Shown here: piece after piece, positions 1-5,816 of the stretch
Layout: every line of letters starts with the position of its first letter
Position numbering within the stretch: position 1 is the stretch's first letter
DNA from: Gammaproteobacteria bacterium
GTDB lineage: Bacteria > Pseudomonadota > Gammaproteobacteria > Steroidobacterales > Steroidobacteraceae
Assembly: GCA_028293775.1 (NCBI GenBank)
Contig: JAQGOD010000434.1
Span: 1 to 7,989 of the forward strand
Direction: 5' to 3'
DNA: 7,989 nt
Position numbers and translations under genes: made by a program
Notes under the pieces: model-generated
The model's database searches: none
What the model was told of the DNA's origin: nothing
Seen by the model: only the letters and a program-made list of their open reading frames with translations

Positions 1-333
1 GGCCTTGACCAGCACGGGGGTTTGCGGATCGCGGCGCAAAAGGGCTGCCGTCCGAGAGCTTACCGTCGAGTCAGGTACCGGCTGATCTTGGTTCTGCCCG
101 AAATTGATGAACAAGCGGCCCCGCGAGTCGATGGTCAAGATCAACGGTTCATGCTTCGCCAAGAAATCGGCGTCGATGGGCTTCGCCCCCGCGTCGGGCA
201 AATCAACCTTAACCCCTTCCTTCAGCAACGGCGCGGTGATCATGAATATGATCAGCAGAACCAACATGACATCGATATAGGGCACGACATTGATCTCGGC
301 CATCAACCTTCTGCGGCGTTGGGGCGCCGGCAT
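1..333 (-). CDS. tolR: TolR, Tol-Pal system stator subunit (3' end outside window)
   Basis: ExbD/TolR-family inner-membrane protein. With TolQ it forms the proton-driven motor that energises TolA and the Tol-Pal system, which keeps the outer membrane attached and constricts it during division. The 111 visible codons start at ATG 333-331, one base after the tolQ stop. They show a basic N-terminus (PQRRRR), then the family signature EINVVPYIDVMLVLLIIFM with the membrane-embedded proton-path aspartate at residue 21 (equivalent to E. coli Asp23). The transmembrane helix spans roughly residues 20-36 and is followed by the conserved periplasmic stretch VDLPDA. The family is about 140-150 residues long, so the last 30-40 residues lie beyond the left edge. 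TolA, TolB and Pal would be expected next. An alternative start at Met11 exists but would remove the conserved basic cytoplasmic tail. Identification is very secure. Confidence 0.95.
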   Translation of the reverse strand, partial: MPAPQRRRRLMAEINVVPYIDVMLVLLIIFMITAPLLKEGVKVDLPDAGAKPIDADFLAKHEPLILTIDSRGRLFINFGQNQDQPVPDSTVSSRTAALLRRDPQTPVLVKA

Positions 334-334
334 G

Positions 335-1018
335 CTACGCCTGCGGCCGCGGCGAACCGTGGCGTTGCAAGATGGTGGAAAACTCTTCGATGAACGTATC
401 GAACCGAAGTTCCAAACGGCTGACCTGGTCGGCAAGCCTGTTGTAAGCCACCACGGCCGGAATCGCGGCAAATAATCCAACGGCGGTGGTCACCAGTGCC
501 TCGGCAATCCCCGGCGCCACCGCGGCGAGCGTTGCTTGCTGTACGTTGCCGAGGTTGTGAAATGCACTCATGATGCCCCACACCGTGCCGAATAATCCCA
601 CATAGGGGCTGGTCGAGCCGACCGTCGCCAACATTGCCAAGTGTTGCTCCAAGCGATCGAGTTCGCGCAACTGCGCCACGCGCATCGCGCGCCGCGCGCC
701 CTCCAACAATTGCTCCGGCGGCACGCCTTGCTGACGCAGGCGGCTGAACTCGCCGAAGCCCGATTCGAAAATGCTCTGCAGCCCGGTACCGGCGCGACCC
801 TTGGTCTCGATGTTCCGATACAAGGTGGCCAGATCCCCGCCCGACCAGAATGCGGTTTCAAATTTTTCGGCCTGGCGGCGCGAACGCCCGATCACCTGGC
901 TTTTGCGAAAGATAACCGCCCACGACGCGACCGAGGCTGCGAGCAGCAGCGCCACAACCGCCTGCACGATGGGGCTCGCATCGAGCACCAGGGTCCAAAC
1001 CGACAAGTCATTGGGCAT
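335..1018 (-). CDS. tolQ: TolQ, Tol-Pal system proton-channel subunit
   Basis: MotA/TolQ/ExbB-family protein of the inner membrane, the motor partner of TolR. It has 227 residues, against 230 in E. coli. Three membrane segments are visible: about 16-36, 133-153 and 167-192, with a cytoplasmic domain between the first two. The hallmark GLFGTVWGIM lies at 141-150, and EALVTTAVGLFAAIPAVVAYN at 173-193. Thr145 and Thr178, the channel-lining threonines of E. coli TolQ, are both present at the same numbers. The open frame extends 12 codons further upstream, but I chose ATG 1018-1016: it starts at MPND like known TolQ proteins and has a GGAG (1029-1026) seven bases upstream. The start lies inside the end of ybgC (11-base overlap), and tolR follows after one base, which suggests translational coupling. 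Confidence 0.96.
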   Translation of the reverse strand: MPNDLSVWTLVLDASPIVQAVVALLLAASVASWAVIFRKSQVIGRSRRQAEKFETAFWSGGDLATLYRNIETKGRAGTGLQSIFESGFGEFSRLRQQGVPPEQLLEGARRAMRVAQLRELDRLEQHLAMLATVGSTSPYVGLFGTVWGIMSAFHNLGNVQQATLAAVAPGIAEALVTTAVGLFAAIPAVVAYNRLADQVSRLELRFDTFIEEFSTILQRHGSPRPQA

Positions 1019-1421
1019 TCCGCCACTCCGTGAAAAGATCCTTAGGGATGGCACGCGCCTTCAACGTGGCCGAATCGAGGCAGGCGACACGCACGGTCGC
1101 ATCGATCAATTGTTCATTGCCCCGCATAATCGTTTGCTTAAAATGTATTGTGGCACCGGCGAGCCGATTAAGCGCAGCGGTGACGAGAATTTCATCATGC
1201 AGCAGCGCGGGGCGCAAAAAATCTACCGCGATATTTACCACGGCAAACTGCACTTGCCGCTCCGCGCGCAATCGCTGCTGGTCTACCGCTAAAGCTCGCA
1301 GCCAATCGGTTCGGCAGCGCTCCATGAACTTCAAATAGTTCGCGTAGTAGACGACGCCGCCGGCATCGGTATCTTCCCAATATACTGAATAGGGGCGTGC
1401 GAACCTTAGGCTAGAGGACAC
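1008..1421 (-). CDS. ybgC: YbgC, Tol-Pal-associated acyl-CoA thioesterase
   Basis: Hotdog-fold acyl-CoA thioesterase of the YbgC/4-hydroxybenzoyl-CoA thioesterase family, 137 residues, cytoplasmic. YbgC commonly lies at the head of tol-pal clusters and in E. coli hydrolyses short- to long-chain acyl-CoAs; its exact link to envelope function is unsettled. The N-terminal motif YWEDTDAGGVVYYANYLKFMER (residues 14-35) is diagnostic, and Asp19 is the expected catalytic aspartate by alignment to E. coli/Haemophilus Asp18. The start is a GTG (1421-1419) sharing one base with the ruvB stop (TAGTG). No ATG is available before the motif, so the GTG is well supported, although the Shine-Dalgarno sequence is weak. 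The 3' end overlaps tolQ by 11 bases. It therefore links the ruv genes to the tol genes within one transcript. Confidence 0.94.
   Translation of the reverse strand: MSSSLRFARPYSVYWEDTDAGGVVYYANYLKFMERCRTDWLRALAVDQQRLRAERQVQFAVVNIAVDFLRPALLHDEILVTAALNRLAGATIHFKQTIMRGNEQLIDATVRVACLDSATLKARAIPKDLFTEWRNAQ
1026..1029 (-). promoter_or_regulatory. Ribosome binding site deciding the tolQ start
   Basis: GGAG on the minus strand lies seven bases before ATG 1018, inside the last codons of ybgC. It supports the MPND start of TolQ rather than the frame beginning at 1054, and it implies that ribosomes finishing ybgC can reinitiate on tolQ. Confidence 0.6.
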
Positions 1422-2470
1422 TATAGGCTGTCCCGGAACAACGGCAGATTCAGGTCCCGCTCGATGCTCGGCGCAGCCAGGCCGAAATGCGCATACGCGG
1501 CGCGGGTCGCCACGCGCCCGCGGGCGGTGCGCATCAAAAATCCCTGCTGTATGAGAAACGGCTCGATGACGTCCTCGATGGTGCCGCGCTCCTCGCTCAT
1601 GGCGGCCGCGAGACTGTCCACGCCCACCGGTCCGCCCTCGAATTTCTCTATCACCGTCAGCAACAGCTTTCTGTCCAGCATGTCGAATCCTTGCGGATCG
1701 ACCTCGAGCATATTGAGCGCGGCCAGAGCGACTTCGCCGCTAATGAGGCCCGATGCCTTGACCTCGGCAAAATCCCGCACCCTGCGCAGCAACCGATTCG
1801 CAATGCGCGGCGTGCCGCGGGATCTTTCCGCGATTCGATCTGCCCCGTCTGGCTGCAGGTTAAGCTTCAAAATCGATGCGCTGCGAATGACGATTTTGGT
1901 CAAATCTTCGGTGGAGTAAAATTCCAGCCGTTGCACGATGCCGAATCGGTCGCGCAGCGGCGATGTAAGCAGGCCCGCACGGGTAGTAGCGCCCACCAAT
2001 GTAAACGGCGGCAGATCGAGCTTGATCGATCGGGCCCCAGGTCCCTCGCCGATCATCAGATCCAGCTGCGAGTCCTCCATGGCCGGATACAGCACTTCCT
2101 CCACCACGGGGCTCAAACGGTGTATTTCATCGACGAATAACACGTCCCGGGGCTCGAGATTGGTTAGCAGAGCCGCCAGATCACCCGCTCTCTCGAGCAC
2201 CGGCCCCGATGTTTGACGCAGATTCACTTTCAATTCGTTGGCGATGATGTGCGCGAGGGTGGTTTTCCCCAGGCCGGGAGGGCCAAAGATCAGGACATGG
2301 TCGAGAGCCTCGCCGCGTTGCCGAGCCGCCTGGATGAAAATATCCATCTGAGTTTTGACGTTGGGCTGCCCGACATAGTCCGCGAGCGATTTCGGCCGCA
2401 CGGCCCGATCAACCAACTCGTCGTCTCGGCCCCCGGTACCTGCAATGATACGATCCTGTTCGATGCCCAT
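1421..2470 (-). CDS. ruvB: RuvB, Holliday junction branch-migration AAA+ ATPase
   Basis: Hexameric DNA-translocating motor that, with RuvA, drives Holliday-junction branch migration in recombinational repair. It has 349 residues (336 in E. coli) and follows the E. coli sequence closely. The AAA+ core has Walker [10 protein letters not shown] at 63-71 (Lys69), Walker B LFVDEIH at 111-117 (Asp114), sensor 1 GATTRAG at 160-166, the SPLRDRFG segment at 170-177 with arginine finger Arg175 (E. coli Arg174), and sensor 2 [13 protein letters not shown] at 218-230. The C-terminal winged-helix domain spans about 265-340 and includes LIQQGFL and a GRVAT DNA-contact motif. The extra length is a short C-terminal extension. 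The ATG start lies three bases after the ruvA stop, and the TAG stop shares one base with the ybgC GTG start. No catalytic residue is missing. Confidence 0.98.
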   Translation of the reverse strand: MGIEQDRIIAGTGGRDDELVDRAVRPKSLADYVGQPNVKTQMDIFIQAARQRGEALDHVLIFGPPGLGKTTLAHIIANELKVNLRQTSGPVLERAGDLAALLTNLEPRDVLFVDEIHRLSPVVEEVLYPAMEDSQLDLMIGEGPGARSIKLDLPPFTLVGATTRAGLLTSPLRDRFGIVQRLEFYSTEDLTKIVIRSASILKLNLQPDGADRIAERSRGTPRIANRLLRRVRDFAEVKASGLISGEVALAALNMLEVDPQGFDMLDRKLLLTVIEKFEGGPVGVDSLAAAMSEERGTIEDVIEPFLIQQGFLMRTARGRVATRAAYAHFGLAAPSIERDLNLPLFRDSL

Positions 2471-2473
2471 ACG

Positions 2474-3076
2474 CTATGAGGCTTTCACGGCTGATTTAAG
2501 GGCACGACGAATGATTTCCGTGGTCGACAAACCGGGCTCATCGGCGGACTTGAGCAGCCGACTGACTTCCGGCGGCTTGTAGCCCAGCGCGATGAGTGCG
2601 CTGAAGGCCTCGCTCTGAGGGGACTGGGCGATGCCGGGGGCCAGTGGATTTCCCGCCAGCGCGGGCGTCGCGAGCTTTTGCACGCTGTCGCGCATCTCAA
2701 TGATGATGCGCTCCGCGGTCTTGCGCCCAATGCCGGGAATTCTCGTCAGCATTGCCACATCTTCAGCCTCGACGGTACGCAGAAAATCCTCAACGCTCGC
2801 CCCCGATAGTATTCCGAGTGCGATCTTCGGCCCGACCCCCGAGATCTTGAGCAGCCCACGGAACAAGCGCCGCTCGCTCTCGGTGCCGAACCCGAACAGG
2901 ATGTGCGCGTCCTCGCGAACGACGAGGTGGGTGAATAATGCGACGGGCTCTCCGGTGGACGGCAGCCCATAGAAGGTCGACATCGGTGCTTCCAGCTCAT
3001 AGCCCACGCCATTCACGTCCAGCATCAGCAGCGGTGGCTGCTTCATTGCCAGCCGGCCTTTGAGAAAGCCGATCAT
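2474..3076 (-). CDS. ruvA: RuvA, Holliday junction recognition subunit
   Basis: Tetrameric protein that binds and flattens four-way junctions and loads RuvB. It has 200 residues (203 in E. coli). The N-terminal OB-fold begins MIGFLKGRLA and carries the acidic pin residues Glu55 and Asp56 (REDAHILFGF), which in E. coli sit at the junction centre. Two helix-hairpin-helix motifs follow: GVGPK at 80-84 and GIGRK at 115-119. A flexible linker (about 135-152) joins the small C-terminal domain III (153-200), which contacts RuvB. The frame stays open 17 codons upstream, but those residues are not RuvA-like. ATG 3076-3074 gives the canonical N-terminus and overlaps the ruvC stop as ATGA, a classic coupling arrangement; the Shine-Dalgarno sequence is weak. 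ruvB follows after three bases. Confidence 0.97.
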   Translation of the reverse strand: MIGFLKGRLAMKQPPLLMLDVNGVGYELEAPMSTFYGLPSTGEPVALFTHLVVREDAHILFGFGTESERRLFRGLLKISGVGPKIALGILSGASVEDFLRTVEAEDVAMLTRIPGIGRKTAERIIIEMRDSVQKLATPALAGNPLAPGIAQSPQSEAFSALIALGYKPPEVSRLLKSADEPGLSTTEIIRRALKSAVKAS

Positions 3077-3591
3077 CCGCTCGAGGCCGCCTGCAACAGC
3101 AGGGCTCGGCCGCGAAGCGCGTGGCAAACGGCGGCGGCCAATGCGTCCGCCGCGTCGGACGGCACCGGTCCGTCGAGCTTCAGCAGGCTTCTCATCATGA
3201 GCTGGACCTGGGCTTTTTCGGCGTTTCCGGTTCCGACCACGGCCTGCTTTATCTGGCGGGTGGCATACTCAAAGACCCCCGCGTTGGCATCCGCGGTACC
3301 GCAGATCGCCGCGCCGCGGGCCTGACCCAATTTCAGGGCGCTGTCTGGATTGCGGTTCACGAACACTCTTTCGATGGCGATTTCCTGCGGCTGATACTGC
3401 GTCACGATGGTCTGCATGCAGCGGAAGATTTCACACAGCCGGACCGCGAATTCCGCCTGGCTGGTGCGAATTACGCCGCTGGCTACGTACGCCAGGCGCG
3501 ATCCGGTGACATCCAATACGCCGAAGCCGGTGCGCTGCGATCCAGGATCGATCCCGAGCACGCGAATGGTCGCTACTTTAAGTCCGCGCAA
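3073..3591 (-). CDS. ruvC: RuvC, Holliday junction resolvase
   Basis: Dimeric, Mg2+-dependent endonuclease that cuts Holliday junctions symmetrically and completes the RuvABC resolvasome. The RNase H-like fold shows all four catalytic acids: Asp15 in LGIDPGS, Glu74 in IERVF, and Asp146 and Asp149 in DAADA. Phe77, equivalent to E. coli Phe69, and the DNA-contact motif NPDSALKLGQARG (81-93) are intact. With the TTG start at 3591 the protein has 172 residues (173 in E. coli). The start is uncertain. No ATG lies between the upstream in-frame stop (3648-3646) and the LGIDPGS motif; the only canonical choices are TTG 3591-3589 and GTG 3561-3559, and the GTG would leave just two residues before GIDPGS. 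Neither has a clear Shine-Dalgarno sequence. It is the first gene of the operon; the yebC often found upstream is absent. Confidence 0.95.
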   Translation of the reverse strand: MRGLKVATIRVLGIDPGSQRTGFGVLDVTGSRLAYVASGVIRTSQAEFAVRLCEIFRCMQTIVTQYQPQEIAIERVFVNRNPDSALKLGQARGAAICGTADANAGVFEYATRQIKQAVVGTGNAEKAQVQLMMRSLLKLDGPVPSDAADALAAAVCHALRGRALLLQAASSG

Positions 3592-3673
3592 TTTGAGTCG
3601 TCGTAGGCGCTGGCATGGCCCTAGTATGATACCGGCAATAGGCTCCTAAACCCACCCGCAGTCATCGCCTCAC
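3592..3673. promoter_or_regulatory. Divergent intergenic region between ruvC and relA
   Basis: This 82-base gap separates the divergent start codons of ruvC and relA, so the promoters for the ruv-tol operon and for relA should lie here or within the adjacent gene ends. The only promoter-like element I see is TATGATA at 3625-3631. It reads as a -10-like TATGAT on the plus strand and TATCAT on the minus strand, each one mismatch from TATAAT. I find no good -35 box at 16-18 bases on either strand and no extended -10 TG. No obvious operator or Shine-Dalgarno sequence is seen before either start. The promoter role is inferred from gene orientation, and the exact elements are weakly supported. Confidence 0.35.
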
Positions 3674-5809
3674 ATGGAAACGACCGCCACCGCCCGGAAT
3701 GCCAGCAGCCGGTTGCTTAGCGCAATGGAGACGTTGCGCGCCATGGCACTGCCGCCCGAGGGTGATCAGTTGCGCAGCAACGCGTTGGATGTCGCCGAGA
3801 TCGTGCATACGCTGGATGCCGACGATGATGTCGTCATGGCGGCCATGATTCAACCGCTTCTGGACGCCGGTCTCCTCAATCGCGAAAGCGCGGTGAAACA
3901 GTTCGGAGAGGAAGCCGGTCGGCTGGCTCACGCCTTGAGTCAGCTGGGTCAATTCGGGCTCCCCGTCGATTGGACGCCTGAACAGGGACTGGAAGCGGCC
4001 CAGGCGGAAGCCTTGCGCAAGATGTTGCTGGCGGTCGTGGGCGACGTGCGCCTCGTCGTGGTGAAGCTCGCCGAGCAGCTGCAAACAATGCGCATGGCGA
4101 AGAGCCTCGGGGCCGCGCGGCAACGCAAACTCGCGATCGAAACGCGCGAAGTGTATGCCCCCCTCGCCAATCGTTTAGGAGTGTGGCAGGTCAAATGGGA
4201 ACTGGAGGACCTCGCTTTCAGATATCTCGAACCGCTGCAATACAAGCATATCGCCTCGGCGCTGAAATCCCGGCGCTCCGAGCGCGAGCACTATATCGAT
4301 GAGCTAAAAGAACTGCTGCAAAACGCAATGCGCCTCGCCGGGGTCGATGCCCGGATCGATGGGCGTCCCAAACACATATTCAGCATATGGCGCAAGATGC
4401 AGGTGAAACAGCTGGCCTTCGATCAGCTCATGGACATTCGGGCAGCTCGAGTGCTGGTCTCGACGATAGCAGAATGCTATGCGGCGCTTGGGGTGGTTCA
4501 CTCGCTCTGGAAGTTCATACCGGGCGAATTCGACGACTACATCGCAACGCCCAAAGATAATTTGTACCGCTCGATCCACACTGCTGTCATCGGCCCCGGC
4601 GGCGAGCCGGTGGAGATCCAAATCCGCACGTTCGAAATGCACGCGGACTCCGAGCGCGGCATGGCTGCGCACTGGCGCTACAAGGAGGTGGGCCGCGGCA
4701 ATCAGGCCTACGAGCGAAAAATCAACGAGCTGCGCTCGCTACTGGCTGTGCCGAGCGAGGGCAATGAGGGCGGCCGGGATTTCCTCGATCGCGTGCGCGT
4801 CGATTTGTTTCAAGACCGCGTTTATGTGATCTCCCCCAAGGGTGAAATTGTCGATGTGCCGGTGGGCGGCACGCCGCTCGACTTTGCGTACCAGGTCCAT
4901 ACTGATCTTGGGCATCGCACGCGCGGCGCCAAAGTCAATGGCCGCATGGTGCCTCTCGACTACCAGTTGAAGAACAGCGAGACCGTCGAGATCATAACCG
5001 CCAAGACGCCGCAACCGTCCCGCGATTGGCTTTCTGCTCAAACGGGATTTCTCGCAAGCCCGCGCCATCGCAACAAGGTACGCGCCTGGTTCCGCAAACA
5101 GAACGAGGCGCAAAACAAAACCGAGGGCCGCGCGATGCTGGACCGAGAGCTGCAGAGGCTCGGTGTCAAGAGCCCACCCATGACGGAACTGCTACGCGAG
5201 CTGGCATTGAGCAGCGCCGAGTCGCTGCACGAGGCATTGGGCTTGGGCGAAGTGAGCGGCGCGCAAGTCGCGGGAGCCATTCAGCGGCTTTTGCATGCCC
5301 GTGAGCCGCAACCCGACACCGCGCGGGCTCGACCCGGCGGTCGCGCCCCGGACGCTCGCACCCCCGCGGTCAAAGTGCAGGGGTTCGGTGATTTGCTGTC
5401 GAGCTATGCGCGTTGCTGCAAACCGGTTCCCCCAGAACCGATCGTCGGCTATATCACCGTCGGCCGCGGCGTGAGTATCCACGCCCAAGCATGCGCGAAT
5501 CTGGCGCGCCTCAAGATCAAGACGCCGGCACGCGTGCTGGCCGTTGATTGGGGCGAATTGGGGCGTAGCGAGTTTCCCGTGGAGCTCGAGGTACAAGCCT
5601 TCGATCGCCGCGGATTGGTGCGTGACGTAAGCGCCGCGCTGGCGGATGAGAAAATCAGCATTCAAGGCATGACGACAGTCACCGACAAGCGCGAGAATAT
5701 GGCACGCATGCGCATCGACATTTCGATCACCGGTCTGCCGCAGCTGTCCAAAGTGCTGACGCGCATCGCGCAGTTGCCGAACATTGTCGGCGCACGGCGC
5801 AAGAAATAG
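3674..5809 (+). CDS. relA: RelA, ribosome-associated (p)ppGpp synthetase I
   Basis: Long RSH-family stringent-response enzyme that transfers pyrophosphate from ATP to GDP/GTP when ribosomes stall on uncharged tRNA. It has 711 residues, about 30 fewer at the N-terminus than E. coli RelA. The HD hydrolase region is degenerate: where SpoT/Rel have HDxxED, residues 55-65 read MAAMIQPLLDA, so no ppGpp hydrolysis is expected. The synthetase domain has GRPKHIFSIWRKM (230-242), Asp254 in MDIRA, the RelA-type EFDD (285-288; bifunctional enzymes have RxKD), NLYRSIHT (296-303) and EIQIRT (314-319, catalytic Glu314). TGS spans about 380-444, a zinc-finger-like domain has Cys581, Cys582, His603 and Cys607 with exactly E. 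coli spacing, and ACT spans about 633-711. ATG 3674 is the first start after an in-frame stop at 3647-3649; there is no clear Shine-Dalgarno sequence. A separate SpoT is expected elsewhere in the genome. Confidence 0.96.
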   Translation: METTATARNASSRLLSAMETLRAMALPPEGDQLRSNALDVAEIVHTLDADDDVVMAAMIQPLLDAGLLNRESAVKQFGEEAGRLAHALSQLGQFGLPVDWTPEQGLEAAQAEALRKMLLAVVGDVRLVVVKLAEQLQTMRMAKSLGAARQRKLAIETREVYAPLANRLGVWQVKWELEDLAFRYLEPLQYKHIASALKSRRSEREHYIDELKELLQNAMRLAGVDARIDGRPKHIFSIWRKMQVKQLAFDQLMDIRAARVLVSTIAECYAALGVVHSLWKFIPGEFDDYIATPKDNLYRSIHTAVIGPGGEPVEIQIRTFEMHADSERGMAAHWRYKEVGRGNQAYERKINELRSLLAVPSEGNEGGRDFLDRVRVDLFQDRVYVISPKGEIVDVPVGGTPLDFAYQVHTDLGHRTRGAKVNGRMVPLDYQLKNSETVEIITAKTPQPSRDWLSAQTGFLASPRHRNKVRAWFRKQNEAQNKTEGRAMLDRELQRLGVKSPPMTELLRELALSSAESLHEALGLGEVSGAQVAGAIQRLLHAREPQPDTARARPGGRAPDARTPAVKVQGFGDLLSSYARCCKPVPPEPIVGYITVGRGVSIHAQACANLARLKIKTPARVLAVDWGELGRSEFPVELEVQAFDRRGLVRDVSAALADEKISIQGMTTVTDKRENMARMRIDISITGLPQLSKVLTRIAQLPNIVGARRKK

Positions 5810-5816
5810 CGTCAGG

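Noticed and set aside
22..393. Plus-strand open frame across the left edge
   Set aside because: The opposite strand encodes TolR with its full signature motif and the end of TolQ; the plus-strand product resembles nothing.
1487..2140. 217-codon open frame on the plus strand opposite ruvB
   Set aside because: ruvB is unambiguous here with all motifs. The antisense product has no recognisable features.
3077..3127. Longer RuvA start 17 codons upstream
   Set aside because: The added residues are not RuvA-like, and the ATGA overlap with ruvC gives the canonical MIGFLKG start.
3662..4123. 153-codon open frame on the minus strand opposite the relA start
   Set aside because: It is a histidine/glutamine-rich shadow of the relA 5' coding region with no domain and no ribosome site.
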